Assembly: GCF_007570865.1 (NCBI RefSeq)
Contig: NZ_VLPS01000012.1
Span: forward strand, 1 to 64,000
Reading direction: 5' to 3'
DNA length: 64,000 nucleotides
Source of the DNA: Atlantibacter subterraneus
GTDB taxonomy: Bacteria; Pseudomonadota; Gammaproteobacteria; Enterobacterales; Enterobacteriaceae
Position numbers and translations under genes: made by a program. Shown one piece after another: positions 33,481-43,631 of the stretch. The notes under the pieces are model-generated. The model was not told the origin of the DNA. It made no database searches and saw nothing but the letters and a program-made list of their open reading frames with translations. The number at the start of each line of letters is the position of its first letter. The stretch's first letter is position 1.

Positions 33481-34866
33481 ATGGCAGAAAATAAACCTGA
33501 GCTTCAGCGTGGGCTGGAGTCTCGACATATCGAACTCATCGCCCTCGGGGGCACGATTGGCGTTGGGCTATTTATGGGCGCGGCGAGTACCCTGAAATGG
33601 GCGGGTCCGTCGGTCCTGCTGGCATACATTATTGCTGGCCTGTTTGTCTTTTTTATCATGCGCTCTATGGGCGAAATGCTGTTTCTGGAGCCGGTGACCG
33701 GTTCATTCGCCGTCTACGCGCACCGCTACATGAGCCCGTTCTTTGGCTATCTGACGGCCTGGTCGTACTGGTTTATGTGGATGGCGGTGGGGATATCGGA
33801 AATCACCGCTATCGGCGTTTACGTCCAGTTCTGGTTCCCGGAAATGGCCCAGTGGATCCCGGCGTTAATCGCAGTGGGCCTGGTGGCGCTGGCGAATATG
33901 GCGGCAGTACGGCTGTACGGTGAAATCGAATTCTGGTTCGCCATGATAAAAGTCACCACCATTATCGTGATGATCGTGATTGGCCTGGGCGTGATTTTCT
34001 TTGGTTTTGGCAACGGCGGCCAGGCGGTCGGCTTCTCGAACCTGACGGAGCACGGCGGATTCTTTGCGGGCGGCTGGAAGGGCTTCTTAACCGCGCTGTG
34101 TATTGTGGTGGCGTCATATCAGGGCGTGGAGCTGATCGGCATTACCGCCGGTGAAGCGAAAAACCCGCAGGTCACACTGCGTAGCGCCGTCAGCAAGGTG
34201 CTGTGGCGTATTTTGATTTTCTACGTGGGCGCGATTTTCGTTATCGTCACGCTGTTCCCGTGGGATCAAATTGGCAGCAACGGCAGCCCCTTCGTCCTGA
34301 CCTTCGCCAAAATCGGCATTACCGCCGCAGCGGGCATTATCAATTTTGTGGTGCTAACGGCGGCGCTCTCGGGCTGCAACAGCGGCATGTATAGCTGCGG
34401 ACGTATGCTATATGCCCTGGCCAGTAACCGCCAGCTGCCGTCGGCGGTAGGTAAAGTCTCGAAAAACGGCGTTCCGGTGGCTGGCGTGGCGATTTCTATC
34501 GTAATCCTGCTGATTGGCTCCTGCCTGAACTACATCATCCCTAATCCGCAGCGCGTGTTTGTTTACGTGTATAGCGCCAGCGTATTACCGGGCATGGTGC
34601 CGTGGTTTGTGATCCTGATTAGCCAGCTGCGCTTTCGCCAGGTGCATCGTCAGGCGCTGGTCAGCCATCCGTTCCGCTCGATGCTTTTCCCGTGGGCGAA
34701 CTATTTGACGATGGCGTTCCTGATTTGCGTGCTTATCGGTATGGGATTCAACGAAGATACCCGCATGTCCCTGATTGTCGGGGCGCTATTCCTGGCGCTG
34801 GTATCCGCCGCATACACGCTATTTGGCTTCAATCGGCACAATTCACTGCCTAAAGTGGAGAGATAA
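33481..34866 (+). CDS. yifK: Amino acid permease YifK (threonine/serine transporter family)
   Basis: A 461-residue APC-superfamily amino acid:proton symporter with 12 predicted TM segments. The TM1 signature is [16 protein letters not shown] (22-37). E. coli YifK (ThrP) has been linked to threonine and serine uptake; in enterics it is regulated by Lrp and GcvB. It is transcribed alone between the ECA cluster and the argX tRNA operon. Confidence 0.93.
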   Translation: MAENKPELQRGLESRHIELIALGGTIGVGLFMGAASTLKWAGPSVLLAYIIAGLFVFFIMRSMGEMLFLEPVTGSFAVYAHRYMSPFFGYLTAWSYWFMWMAVGISEITAIGVYVQFWFPEMAQWIPALIAVGLVALANMAAVRLYGEIEFWFAMIKVTTIIVMIVIGLGVIFFGFGNGGQAVGFSNLTEHGGFFAGGWKGFLTALCIVVASYQGVELIGITAGEAKNPQVTLRSAVSKVLWRILIFYVGAIFVIVTLFPWDQIGSNGSPFVLTFAKIGITAAAGIINFVVLTAALSGCNSGMYSCGRMLYALASNRQLPSAVGKVSKNGVPVAGVAISIVILLIGSCLNYIIPNPQRVFVYVYSASVLPGMVPWFVILISQLRFRQVHRQALVSHPFRSMLFPWANYLTMAFLICVLIGMGFNEDTRMSLIVGALFLALVSAAYTLFGFNRHNSLPKVER

Positions 34867-34968
34867 GCGACAAAGTGCGCAAAGCATAACCAAACGCGCA
34901 TTTTCTTAAAAAAAGCACTAGACAGCAGGGCGCGAAGTCCGTAGTATCCCCCTCCGCAACGGCGCTAC

Positions 34969-35045
<77 letters not shown>

Positions 35046-35101
35046 TTTAAATGAGGCGCTTGAGCGGTGAAGTAGAACAAAGCGCGTAAAGATTTGCAGT
35101 G

Positions 35102-35177
35102 GTGGCTATAGCTCAGTTGGTAGAGCCCTGGATTGTGATTCCAGTTGTCGTGGGTTCGAGTCCCATTAGCCACCCCA
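35102..35177 (+). tRNA. hisR: tRNA-His (GTG)
   Basis: A 76-nt tRNA with anticodon GTG (GATTGTGATT). Its acceptor is GTGGCTA/TAGCCAC followed by CCCA; the 5' G pairs with the extra discriminator C in the mature tRNA-His (G-1). Confidence 0.97.
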
Positions 35178-35192
35178 TTATTTAGTGGCGAT

Positions 35193-35279
35193 GCGAAGGT
35201 GGCGGAATTGGTAGACGCGCTAGCTTCAGGTGTTAGTGTCTTAACGGACGTGAGGGTTCAAGTCCCTCTCTTCGCACCA
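35193..35279 (+). tRNA. leuT: tRNA-Leu (CAG)
   Basis: An 87-nt class II tRNA with anticodon CAG and a long variable arm (TGTCTTAACGGACG). The T-stem (GAGGG/CCCTC) and acceptor end differ in compensating ways from the E. coli copy as I remember it. CCA is encoded. Confidence 0.96.
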
Positions 35280-35317
35280 CAACTGAATTGAACTAAAAAT
35301 TCAAAAAAGCAGTAATT

Positions 35318-35394
35318 CGGCGAGTAGCGCAGCTTGGTAGCGCAACTGGTTTGGGACCAGTGGGTCGGAGGTTCGAATCCTCTCTCGCCGACCA
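35318..35394 (+). tRNA. proM: tRNA-Pro (TGG)
   Basis: A 77-nt tRNA with anticodon TGG (TTTGGGA) and an encoded CCA. It is the last gene of the tRNA operon and is followed by a strong terminator. Confidence 0.97.
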
Positions 35395-35400
35395 ATTTAG

Positions 35401-35426
35401 AACCCCGCTTCGGCGGGGTTTTTTCT
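35401..35426 (+). terminator. Terminator of the argX-hisR-leuT-proM operon
   Basis: AACCCCGC-TTCG-GCGGGGTT is followed by TTTTCTTTT. It is a compact UUCG-capped hairpin directly after tRNA-Pro. Confidence 0.93.
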
Positions 35427-35511
35427 TTTGTGGCTTCCTCCACGCGTTTTTCCTCCCTTTTATTACCCGTTTCCCGGACTGTCGCAGAATAGCAACGATG
35501 CTTGCTGCGGT

Positions 35512-35529
35512 TGTCGCTAAAATGAGACA
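35512..35529 (+). promoter_or_regulatory. GlrR binding site (distal)
   Basis: A perfect TGTC-N10-GACA, the published recognition motif of the response regulator GlrR, which activates sigma54-dependent transcription of glmY and, in many enterics, glmZ. A degenerate third half-site (TGTC-N10-AACG) begins near 35480. Confidence 0.75.
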
Positions 35530-35574
35530 TCTAATTTCCTGAATTTTAAATAAAAGATTATATGACCTCAGGGT

Positions 35575-35592
35575 TGTCTCTTGTTGACGACA
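35575..35592 (+). promoter_or_regulatory. GlrR binding site (proximal)
   Basis: A second perfect TGTC-N10-GACA. It starts exactly 63 bp after the distal site (about six helical turns), placing both on the same DNA face, and lies about 107 bp upstream of the sigma54 promoter. Confidence 0.78.
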
Positions 35593-35697
35593 GGTAAACC
35601 TCCTTTTGATCACATTCTTACTGCGGGTTTAGCCGATTCAAAGCGCTAACTCGCTGAATAGTCAGGCCTCTTTTAGGACCATTTTCCTGTGCGTACC

Positions 35698-35712
35698 TGG
35701 CACAGTTTGTGC
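35698..35712 (+). promoter_or_regulatory. Sigma54 promoter of glmZ
   Basis: TGGCACAGTTTGTGC has the invariant GG-N10-GC spacing. The GC lies 12 bases before the expected GlmZ start at 35725. A TAATAT at 35714-35719 could serve as an overlapping sigma70 -10, as described for enterobacterial glmZ. Confidence 0.8.
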
Positions 35713-35724
35713 AATAATATCCAT

Positions 35725-35922
35725 GTAGATGCTCATTCCATCTCTTATGTTCGCCGCAGGCTTCATAAACCCAGGAATGATGCAGAGCCGTTTAACGGTG
35801 CTTATCGTCCACCGAGAGATGTCGCTAACGCCTCATCAAACACCATGGACATAACGTTGAGTGAAGCACCTCTTTGTTGTCACAGACCTCTTTAACACCT
35901 GCCAACTGGCAGGTGTTTTTTT
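35725..35922 (+). ncRNA. glmZ: Small regulatory RNA GlmZ
   Basis: About 198 nt strongly resembling E. coli GlmZ: it begins GTAGATGCTCATTCCATC, has the central block GCAGAGCCGTTTAACGGTGC, and has the 3' block GAGTGAAGCACC...TTGTTGTCAC. GlmZ base-pairs with the glmS leader (through the TTGTTGTC region) with Hfq, activating glucosamine-6-phosphate synthase. RapZ and RNase E inactivate it by cleavage. The terminator stem AACACCTGCC/GGCAGGTGTT with eight Ts ends it (35894-35922). The start follows the sigma54 promoter. Confidence 0.92.
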
Positions 35923-35952
35923 ATCTGCGTTTAAAAGCGATGCTGTAGAGAA

Positions 35953-35978
35953 ATCGCCTTCCCGTTTGAGAAGGCGAT
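35953..35978 (-). terminator. Hairpin downstream of hemY
   Basis: ATCGCCTTC/GAAGGCGAT forms a 9-bp stem with an 8-base loop just beyond the hemY stop. On the minus strand it is followed by TTTCTC, so it is a modest terminator of hemCDXY, facing convergent glmZ. Confidence 0.55.
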
Positions 35979-35987
35979 AGAGGAGGG

Positions 35988-37184
35988 TTACTGCAGAGGA
36001 TTGTTTTGCAACGTCAGCAACAGACCTTCGCGGCGCATCTGCGCGGCCTCTTCCGGCTGATGCAACCTGTCCAGCACATCGGCGAGCCAGGCGTAGTCAA
36101 AGGCGTCGGGGCGCTGTTTTAACGCCGCACGAAACGCGATGCTTGCTTCCTGCCACTCGCCATGCTTCATCAGCAACTGGCCCAGGGTACTCCACAATAA
36201 CGGGCGATCGCCTTGCGTTTTAATCTGCTGGCGTAGCGCTTTTTCAAGCTGTTCCGGATTACCGGTTTTCAGGCGCGGCATCAGCATCACCAGGCGCTCA
36301 TCATACTGGCGCTTCAGACCATCCAGAATGATGGTCTGAGCGGTATCGTGATCGTCGCATTCGATAAGATGCTCCGCCATCGCCACCTGAAGCGTAGGCT
36401 GCTGGCGCGTCTTGCGGCTTTGGTTTTGCCACCAGGCTTTCAGACCGTCGCTGCCCTGATCGGCGCGTGCCTGATCCATCAGGCCAATCCACGCCTGCTG
36501 CTGTAGCGCATCGCGATGGGCATCGTCCGCCACCTGCGCTTTCTGCATCGACGGCAGGATATCCAGCAGCGAGCTCCACGCACCGGTACGCACATAGGCT
36601 TGTTCCGCCAGGCGCAGCACTTCCGGATGACGAGGGGTCACTTCCAGCAGCTTATCAACGCCGTGACGCGCCGCGTGGTTTTCATTACGCGCCAGCTGCA
36701 ACCGTACCCGGGTGATCTCCACCGGGATTTGATCGCCGTCGGCCAGTTCCGCCGCGCGCTCCAGATGCTGATTGGCGCGAATTTCGTCGCCGCGCTGCTG
36801 GGCCGCTTCCGCCGCCAGCAAATAGTTCACTACCGGCTGTTCGGCATGATCGGCGTTTTTCGACATCAGCTTTTCAACCTGCTGATAGTCGCCTTCCGCC
36901 AGTTTCAACAACGCCTGGCTGGTTTGCTTGCGGGCACGATTGCGTTTGCGGCCCAGGAACCAGCCGCGGGTGCGTGCGCCAGTGCGGAACAGACGACGCA
37001 GGATCCACTCGATCGCAAACAGCACTACCAGCGCCAGGATCAAGATGATCGCTAACCCGGTGACGCTGGTTTCGATGTTCCAGTTGTCGGTCTGGATCAA
37101 TACGTAGCCCTGGTGACCGGCGATCATCGGCCCCAAGACGATCCCTGCCATCAGCAGCAGGAAAAGCAACAGTACTTTTACCAT
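35988..37184 (-). CDS. hemY: HemY, TPR-containing inner-membrane protein of the heme operon
   Basis: A 398-residue protein with two N-terminal TM segments (about 1-20 and 40-62) and a TPR-like cytoplasmic region. It is encoded in the hemCDXY operon. Its function is not settled; links to protoporphyrin metabolism and envelope assembly have been proposed. It overlaps the hemX stop by one base (TAATG), so it is co-translated. Confidence 0.94.
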   Translation of the reverse strand: MVKVLLLFLLLMAGIVLGPMIAGHQGYVLIQTDNWNIETSVTGLAIILILALVVLFAIEWILRRLFRTGARTRGWFLGRKRNRARKQTSQALLKLAEGDYQQVEKLMSKNADHAEQPVVNYLLAAEAAQQRGDEIRANQHLERAAELADGDQIPVEITRVRLQLARNENHAARHGVDKLLEVTPRHPEVLRLAEQAYVRTGAWSSLLDILPSMQKAQVADDAHRDALQQQAWIGLMDQARADQGSDGLKAWWQNQSRKTRQQPTLQVAMAEHLIECDDHDTAQTIILDGLKRQYDERLVMLMPRLKTGNPEQLEKALRQQIKTQGDRPLLWSTLGQLLMKHGEWQEASIAFRAALKQRPDAFDYAWLADVLDRLHQPEEAAQMRREGLLLTLQNNPLQ

Positions 37185-38371
37185 TACTGTTCTCCCTGTG
37201 CCGGTTCAGATGCCGCAGGCGCTTCGGCAGGTGCCGGTGCGGCCTCCGCTGGGGCGGCGGCGACAGGCTGCGCCAGCAGGTTACGTACCCGGGTCTGCAT
37301 CAGTTTTTCCAGAATCGGCTGGCTTTGCAGCGTTTCCGGCACATCCATGGTGATGTTTTGCTGGCTTAACGCGTCCAGCGTCTCAAGGAAGCCTTTGGTG
37401 GTGGCGTCGTCGGTGTCGTAATAGGCGCGTACCCAGGTCGATACGTTATCCAGCGACTGTTTGTAAGTTTCATTCTGATGGCGCGGCACCGCCTGCGCAG
37501 CGACTAACAGCCGCGAACGGATGTTCTCGCGCAGGTAGATATCCTGATTGGGTGCCAGCAGCGGAACAGCGGTGTCGTCGCGGCGGCGGATAGTAATGAA
37601 GCTGTCCATAAAGTTATGCCAGCTCTTCACCAGGTTTTGACGCCATTCGGTCACGGTGCTGGAAAGCTCAGTGCCGTCGCTATCCATCGGCGCGGAATCA
37701 TTGTCGTTATCCGCCAGGCGTAGATTATCAACCTGATTAGCCAGCTGATTCAGCTTCAGGATGATGCCGTCATAATCCACCTGCGATACGGCAGACAGGG
37801 TGGCGATATCATCGGTAATAGCCCGACGGGCGGTAATCAGGCTCGGATCGTTCATATCGGCAAGGCTGGCGTCGGCGCTTTTCAGCAGCGCGGCGGCGGT
37901 AGTGACATCCTGATCGCTCCACAGCTTGCGGCCAGCCAGTTTCACCAGAAAGTCCGACTGCGCCAGCAGCCAGGTCTTGGCGTCGGTCCCGGAGATAGTG
38001 GCGACTTTCTGCTGGACTTCATCCAACTGGCGGGTCAGGTTTTCCTGCTCGCGCTTCGCTGCATCCAGCGCGCCCGCCTGCTGTTTAATGGTGTTTTCCA
38101 GATCGGATTTCTGGGTTTGCTGCTGCTGTTGCAGCGCCGTCAGCTGGCCTTCCAGCGCTTCAAGCGTGGCCGCCTGGTTAGCGGACTGATGTTTGCCCCA
38201 GCTATACAGCCCCACACCAGCGGCCAGCGCAATAGCGATTGCCACCGCGCTTAGCGCCAGTGCGGTATTGATTTTGCGGTCTTTTTTCTCGGGTTGTTGA
38301 GGTGGGGAGGTGATTTCCACCGTATCCCTGTTTTCTTCAGGCACAGTTGAGGCGTTTTGTTGTTCCGTCAT
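37184..38371 (-). CDS. hemX: HemX, inner-membrane coiled-coil protein
   Basis: A 395-residue protein with a charged cytoplasmic N-terminus, one TM near residues 35-55, a Gln-rich coiled coil at about 70-130 and an Ala/Pro/Glu-rich C-terminal tail (from about 370). It was once annotated as a uroporphyrin III methyltransferase, but it lacks the methyltransferase fold. It lies in the operon 21 bp after hemD. Confidence 0.93.
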   Translation of the reverse strand: MTEQQNASTVPEENRDTVEITSPPQQPEKKDRKINTALALSAVAIAIALAAGVGLYSWGKHQSANQAATLEALEGQLTALQQQQQTQKSDLENTIKQQAGALDAAKREQENLTRQLDEVQQKVATISGTDAKTWLLAQSDFLVKLAGRKLWSDQDVTTAAALLKSADASLADMNDPSLITARRAITDDIATLSAVSQVDYDGIILKLNQLANQVDNLRLADNDNDSAPMDSDGTELSSTVTEWRQNLVKSWHNFMDSFITIRRRDDTAVPLLAPNQDIYLRENIRSRLLVAAQAVPRHQNETYKQSLDNVSTWVRAYYDTDDATTKGFLETLDALSQQNITMDVPETLQSQPILEKLMQTRVRNLLAQPVAAAPAEAAPAPAEAPAASEPAQGEQ

Positions 38372-38392
38372 TATGGCTTCCCATTATGAGAG

Positions 38393-39130
38393 TTATTGCA
38401 ACACGCGCAGCAGCGCATCGTTGTCAGCATTATCGGCGACGGTAATGTCCAGCCAGCCCAGTTCCCGGGCGAGGGTCGCCAAACGTTCGCTGACGACAAT
38501 CAGTCGGCAGCGAAGTAACCAGTTTGTTTGATACCAGGGCGGGATCAGCGTAAACAGCCGCTTGAGCATTTCTCCGCTGGTTACCACCAGCGTATCCACG
38601 CCGCGCTGTTGCCAGCGGTGCGCTTCCTCCGTCCCATCATAGTATTTGTCATTGCGTTGATAACATTCACAAAACGTCACGCTGACGCCGCGTTTTGCCA
38701 GCGTTTCGCCAATCAGCTCGCGTCCGCCGTTGCCGCGTAACAGCACAGCGCGCTTGCCCGCAACGTTTTGTAATTCTGGTAATTGTAGCAACACTTCGCT
38801 GATTTCCCGGTCACGGGGATAATTAACCGTGAGGCCGCTGGCGGTATGCAGCGCAAGCGCCGTGGTTCGTCCAATGGCAAAAGCCTGAACCCGCGGCCAG
38901 GCGAGAGAGTGCTGACGCAGCGTGGCCGCCGCATGCGATACGGCGTGTTGGGAAAGGGCGAACAGGAGATCGTCAGGCGACAGGGACGCCAGCAGATCCG
39001 GCAGAGCCGACAGCTCGCGTCCGGGAGAAAACTCGATCAGCGGTAAACTCCAGGCGACCTTTCCCTGCGCGCGCAAGCGGCTTACCAGCTCTTCTCCCGC
39101 GGGAGAGGGACGGGTCACCAGGATATTCAT
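38393..39130 (-). CDS. hemD: Uroporphyrinogen-III synthase
   Basis: A 245-residue HemD enzyme that cyclises and inverts ring D of hydroxymethylbilane to uroporphyrinogen III. The family is weakly conserved; recognisable parts are the N-terminal [21 protein letters not shown] and the region [19 protein letters not shown]. Its start overlaps the hemC stop by four bases. Confidence 0.95.
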   Translation of the reverse strand: MNILVTRPSPAGEELVSRLRAQGKVAWSLPLIEFSPGRELSALPDLLASLSPDDLLFALSQHAVSHAAATLRQHSLAWPRVQAFAIGRTTALALHTASGLTVNYPRDREISEVLLQLPELQNVAGKRAVLLRGNGGRELIGETLAKRGVSVTFCECYQRNDKYYDGTEEAHRWQQRGVDTLVVTSGEMLKRLFTLIPPWYQTNWLLRCRLIVVSERLATLARELGWLDITVADNADNDALLRVLQ

Positions 39131-40068
39131 GCCGGTGCGTCTCCGTTATAGACTTCCGCCAGAATGGCGCGCGCGCCGTTTTCCAGCAGTTCTTCCGCCA
39201 GCGAGACGCCCATTTTTTCCGCGTCCTGCGCCGGGCCACGGCGTTCGCCGCGGATCACCTGGGATCCATCCGGCGCGCCGACCAGCGCCCGCAGCCAGAT
39301 TTCACCGTTATTAATCTCGGCATAGCTGCCGATCGGCACCTGACAGCCGCCTTCGAGACGGGTATTCATGGCGCGTTCGGCGCTGACGCGGATCGCGGTT
39401 TCATCATGGTTCAACGGTGCCAGCAAAGCGCGGGTGCGCTCATCATCCAGACGGCACTCAATACCGACCGCGCCCTGGCCCACGGCGGGGAGAGAAACAT
39501 CGGCAGGCATCGCGTAACCGATGCGTGCTTCAAGATCCAGGCGCTTTAGCCCGGCAACGGCGAGAATGATGGCGTCGTAATCGCCGTTATCGAGCTTGCT
39601 CAGACGAGTGCCGACGTTGCCGCGCAGAGAGCGGATTTCTAAATCAGGACGGCGCGCGGCAATTTGGCACTGGCGGCGCAGGCTGGAGGTACCAACGACG
39701 CTGCCTGCTGGCATATCGTCGAGGCTGGCGAAACGGTTAGAGACAAACGCATCGCGCGGATCTTCGCGCTCGCAAATCGTTACCAGACCCAGACCTTCCG
39801 GGAACTCTACCGGCACGTCTTTCATAGAATGCACAGCGATATCCGCACGGCCTTCAAGCAGCGCCAGCTCCAACTCTTTGACGAACAATCCCTTGCCGCC
39901 CACTTTCGCCAGCGGGGTATCAAGGATGATGTCGCCTTTGGTCACCATCGGCACCAGTTCCACCGTTAATCCTGGATGAAAAGCCTCCAGACGGTTTTTG
40001 ACATAATGTGCTTGCCAGAGTGCGAGCGGGCTTTGGCGGGTGGCAATTCTTAGTACATTGTCTAACAT
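39127..40068 (-). CDS. hemC: Porphobilinogen deaminase (hydroxymethylbilane synthase)
   Basis: A 313-residue enzyme that condenses four porphobilinogens to hydroxymethylbilane. The catalytic Asp84 (HSMKDVP) and Cys242 (EGGCQVPIG), which holds the dipyrromethane cofactor, are present. The frame extends to 40092, but the ATG at 40068 ([15 protein letters not shown]) matches the E. coli start. It is the first gene of hemCDXY, divergent from cyaA. Confidence 0.96.
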   Translation of the reverse strand: MLDNVLRIATRQSPLALWQAHYVKNRLEAFHPGLTVELVPMVTKGDIILDTPLAKVGGKGLFVKELELALLEGRADIAVHSMKDVPVEFPEGLGLVTICEREDPRDAFVSNRFASLDDMPAGSVVGTSSLRRQCQIAARRPDLEIRSLRGNVGTRLSKLDNGDYDAIILAVAGLKRLDLEARIGYAMPADVSLPAVGQGAVGIECRLDDERTRALLAPLNHDETAIRVSAERAMNTRLEGGCQVPIGSYAEINNGEIWLRALVGAPDGSQVIRGERRGPAQDAEKMGVSLAEELLENGARAILAEVYNGDAPA

Positions 40069-40240
40069 GCTTGTTACCGTTAATTCGTCCATTTACCATC
40101 CTAACATTGTAACCAGAACAGTGTCAGTTTTAACGGGTTTTAGCAGGAAAGAGGGATATGCGTCTTGTTCTAAGACTCCGAAGCGGGCTTTCAATGCTAC
40201 AATGGATATGTAGCGCAACTTCCTTTACGGTCAACCCGCA

Positions 40241-40262
40241 AGGTGTTAAATTGATCACGTTT
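40241..40262 (+). promoter_or_regulatory. CRP-cAMP site at the cyaA promoter
   Basis: TGTTA-N6-TCACG (40244-40259), in the context AGGTGTTAAATTGATCACGT, resembles the CRP consensus TGTGA-N6-TCACA. It matches the sequence known to mediate CRP repression of cyaA in E. coli. The rest of the 283-bp hemC-cyaA spacer holds both divergent promoters. Confidence 0.75.
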
Positions 40263-40351
40263 TAAGCCGAATGTCAGCCTGTATGGGTAAAACGATAAAG
40301 GCGACAAACGCGGCAGTTTTCCGAAATAGTGCAATCATCAGGCGATATGTC

Positions 40352-42898
40352 TTGTACCTCTATATTGAGACCCTAAAACAGAGACTGGATGCCATCAATC
40401 AATTGCGCGTGGATCGCGCACTTGCTGCCATGGGGCCTGCTTTCCAACAGGTCTACAGTCTGCTGCCGACATTGCTACACTATCACCACCCGCTGATGCC
40501 GGGTTACCTTGATGGTAACGTTCCCCGTGGCATCTGCCTTTACACGCCTGATGAAACCCAACGCCACTACCTGAACGAGCTTGAGCTGAAGCGCGGCCTG
40601 ATCCCACGTGAAACGCCTCAGGGTGAATTGCCGATCACCGGTCTTTACACCATGGGCAGCACGTCGTCCGTCGGACAGAGCTGTTCATCCGATCTCGATA
40701 TCTGGGTTTGCCACCAGTCCTGGCTCGATAACGATGAGCGCCAGCTGCTGCAACGTAAATGCAGCCTGCTGGAAAGCTGGGCCGCGTCGCTGGGCGTCGA
40801 GGTCAGCTTCTTCCTGATCGACGAAAACCGTTTCCGCCATAACGAAAGCGGCAGTCTGGGCGGCGAAGACTGCGGCTCGACTCAGCACATTCTGTTACTG
40901 GATGAGTTCTATCGCACCGCCGTACGTCTGGCCGGGAAACGCATCCTGTGGAATATGGTGCCGTGCGAAGAAGAAGAGCATTACGACGATTACGTGATGA
41001 CGCTCTACGCCCAGGGCGTGCTGACGCCTAACGAATGGCTCGACCTCGGCGGCCTGAGTTCGTTATCGGCGGAAGAGTATTTTGGCGCCAGCCTGTGGCA
41101 GCTGTATAAAAGCATCGACTCCCCGTACAAAGCAGTATTGAAAACCCTGCTGCTTGAAGCGTACTCCTGGGAATACCCGAATCCGCGCCTGCTGGCGAAG
41201 GACATCAAACAGCGTCTGCACGACGGTGAAATCGTCTCGTTCGGTCTCGACTCTTATTGCATGATGCTGGAGCGTGTGACGGAATATCTGGAGCAGATTG
41301 AAGACACTGCCCGTCTGGACCTGGTGCGCCGCTGCTTCTATCTCAAAGTGTGCGAGAAACTCTCGCGCGAACGCGCCTGCGTGGGCTGGCGTCGTGAAGT
41401 TATCAGCCAGATGGTGAAAAGCTGGGGCTGGGACGACGCGCGTTTAACCATGCTGGATAACCGCGCCAACTGGAAAATTGACCAGGTGCGTGAAGCGCAT
41501 AACGAACTGCTCGACGCTATGATGCAGAGCTACCGCAATCTGATCCGCTTTGCGCGCCGCAACAACCTGAGCGTTTCGGCAAGCCCGCAGGATATTGGCG
41601 TGCTGACCCGCAAACTGTATGCGGCTTTCGAAGCGCTGCCGGGTAAAGTCACCCTGGTGAACCCGCAAATTTCGCCGGATCTCTCCGAGCCGACGCTGAC
41701 CTTTATTCATGTTCCGCAGGGCCGCGCCAACCGCAGCGGCTGGTATCTCTACAACCGCGCGCCGAACATGGAATCGATCATCAGCCATCAACCGCTGGAA
41801 TATAACCGTTATCTTAATAAGCTGGTGGCCTGGGCCTGGTTTAACGGCCTGCTGACCTCGCGCACCCGCCTGTTTATTAAGGGCAACGGTATTTGTGACC
41901 TGGCAAAACTGCAGGAGATGGTGGCGGATGTTTCCAGCCATTTCCCACTGCGTTTGCCTGCGCCAACGCCGAAAGCGCTCTACAGCCCGTGCGAAATCCG
42001 CCATCTGGCGATTATCGTCAACCTCGAATACGACCCGACGGCCGCCTTCCGCAATCAGGTGGTGCATTTCGATTTCAGAAAGCTGGATGTGCTGAGCTTC
42101 GGCGAAGAGCAAAAATGCCTGATTGGCAGTATCGACCTGCTGTACCGCAACTCCTGGAACGAAGTGCGTACGCTGCATTTCAACGGCGAGCAGGCGATGA
42201 TCGAGGCGCTGAAAACCATTCTCGGCAAAATGCACCAGGATGCCGCGCCGCCGGACAGCGTTGAAGTGTTCTGCTACAGCCAGCACCTGCGCGGCCTGAT
42301 CCGCACCCGGGTGCAGCAGTTAGTGTCTGAATGCATTGAGTTTCGCTTATCCAGCACCCGTCTCGAACCGGGCCGCTTTAAAGCGTTGCGCGTAGCCGGG
42401 CAGACCTGGGGTCTGTTCTTTGAGCGCGTAAACGTGTCGGTGCAGAAACTGGAGAACGCCATCGAATTCTACGGTGCGATCTCCCATAATAAGCTGCACG
42501 GCCTGTCGGTACAGGTTGAAACCAATCAGGTGAAATTGCCTTCCGTGGTGGATGGTTACGCCAGCGAGGGGATTATTCAGTTCTTCTTTGAGAACACTAA
42601 AGACGACAGCGGCTTTAACATCTACATTCTCGACGAGAGCAACCGTGCCGAGGTTTACCACCACTGCGAAGGCAGTATTGAAGAGCTGGTGCGCGACGTC
42701 AGCCGCTTCTATTCGTCATCACACGACCGCTTCACCTACGGCTCCAGCTTTATTAACTTCAACCTGCCGCAGTTCTACCAGATTGTGAATATTGATGGCC
42801 GCAATCAGGTGATCCCGTACCGCAGCCAGGCGATAACTAACGTTGCGCCGCCCCGTCAGGACGACGCCACGCCGTTATTGCAGCAGTATCAGTCGTAA
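40352..42898 (+). CDS. cyaA: Class I adenylate cyclase
   Basis: An 848-residue enzyme making cAMP from ATP. The N-terminal nucleotidyltransferase motif [18 protein letters not shown] contains Gly102-Ser103 and Asp114/Asp116. The C-terminal half mediates regulation by EIIA-Glc. The start taken is TTG at 40352 ((M)[18 protein letters not shown]), as in E. coli, where the poor start codon limits synthesis. An ATG at 40271 would add 27 residues unlike the family. Its stop abuts the cyaY stop with no spacer. Confidence 0.95.
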   Translation: MYLYIETLKQRLDAINQLRVDRALAAMGPAFQQVYSLLPTLLHYHHPLMPGYLDGNVPRGICLYTPDETQRHYLNELELKRGLIPRETPQGELPITGLYTMGSTSSVGQSCSSDLDIWVCHQSWLDNDERQLLQRKCSLLESWAASLGVEVSFFLIDENRFRHNESGSLGGEDCGSTQHILLLDEFYRTAVRLAGKRILWNMVPCEEEEHYDDYVMTLYAQGVLTPNEWLDLGGLSSLSAEEYFGASLWQLYKSIDSPYKAVLKTLLLEAYSWEYPNPRLLAKDIKQRLHDGEIVSFGLDSYCMMLERVTEYLEQIEDTARLDLVRRCFYLKVCEKLSRERACVGWRREVISQMVKSWGWDDARLTMLDNRANWKIDQVREAHNELLDAMMQSYRNLIRFARRNNLSVSASPQDIGVLTRKLYAAFEALPGKVTLVNPQISPDLSEPTLTFIHVPQGRANRSGWYLYNRAPNMESIISHQPLEYNRYLNKLVAWAWFNGLLTSRTRLFIKGNGICDLAKLQEMVADVSSHFPLRLPAPTPKALYSPCEIRHLAIIVNLEYDPTAAFRNQVVHFDFRKLDVLSFGEEQKCLIGSIDLLYRNSWNEVRTLHFNGEQAMIEALKTILGKMHQDAAPPDSVEVFCYSQHLRGLIRTRVQQLVSECIEFRLSSTRLEPGRFKALRVAGQTWGLFFERVNVSVQKLENAIEFYGAISHNKLHGLSVQVETNQVKLPSVVDGYASEGIIQFFFENTKDDSGFNIYILDESNRAEVYHHCEGSIEELVRDVSRFYSSSHDRFTYGSSFINFNLPQFYQIVNIDGRNQVIPYRSQAITNVAPPRQDDATPLLQQYQS

Positions 42899-43219
42899 TC
42901 AGCGAAAGTTGACGGCTTCGCCCGCCTGGTGAGTGCAGGCATTTTCCAGCAGCGTCCAGAATTTCTCGCCGGTACGATCGCACACCCACTCATCGTCACG
43001 TAAATCGAAATGGTAGCCGCCCTGTTTGGTCGCCAGCCACACCTGATGCAGCGGCTCCTGACGGTTGATGATGATTTTGCTGCCGTTTTCAAAGCTTAAG
43101 GTCAGCACGCCGCCGTTGATTTCACAGTCGATATCGGTTTCACCGTCATAATCGTCGATACGTTCTTCGATGGTCTGCCACAGGCCATCGGCAAGGCGAT
43201 GAAATTCACTGTCGTTCAT
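42899..43219 (-). CDS. cyaY: Bacterial frataxin CyaY
   Basis: A 106-residue frataxin-fold protein with an acidic N-terminal helix ([15 protein letters not shown]) that binds iron. It interacts with IscS/IscU and slows Fe-S cluster assembly. It is convergent with cyaA, with zero intergenic bases, and divergent from lptM. Confidence 0.96.
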   Translation of the reverse strand: MNDSEFHRLADGLWQTIEERIDDYDGETDIDCEINGGVLTLSFENGSKIIINRQEPLHQVWLATKQGGYHFDLRDDEWVCDRTGEKFWTLLENACTHQAGEAVNFR

Positions 43220-43390
43220 GTCTGCTTCCTGTTGTGAGTTATGGCGGAAGTATAAAAGCTCTGGATCTGAATAGAAACCTTACCGCCGTGGGCGTTTTAC
43301 CGCGAACAGGAGATTGGCGGCGGCAAACTCTTGCTTTTGCGGCTTCTCCTGCGATGATAGAAAGCAAAGCATTAACTACAGGCATTCATA

Positions 43391-43594
43391 ATGAAGAAAA
43401 TTCTTTGCTCACTGGCCGTGGTGCTGGCGTTTGCAAGCCTTACGGGATGCGGCCTGAAAGGGCCTCTTTACTTTCCGCCTGCGGATAAAAAAGCCCCACC
43501 GCCGACGCGTCCGGTGCAGGATAATACCCAATCCACCAACCCTGACCGTAACGATCGCGGCCAGAACGATCAGCCTACTCAGGTGATTTACTGA
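43391..43594 (+). CDS. lptM: LPS-assembly lipoprotein LptM
   Basis: A 67-residue lipoprotein (formerly YifL). The signal peptide ends in lipobox LTGC, with the lipidated Cys at 20. The mature conserved block CGLKGPLYFPPADKKAPPP is followed by a hydrophilic tail. In E. coli LptM binds LptD-LptE and promotes native disulfide formation in LptD. It lies 37 bp before dapF. Confidence 0.95.
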   Translation: MKKILCSLAVVLAFASLTGCGLKGPLYFPPADKKAPPPTRPVQDNTQSTNPDRNDRGQNDQPTQVIY

Positions 43595-43631
43595 TCGCTA
43601 ACGATTTGTCACCGCGCTTACGGAGTGAAAA

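Noticed and set aside
41444-42286. 280-codon minus-strand open frame
   Set aside because: Antisense to cyaA and typical of a shadow frame.
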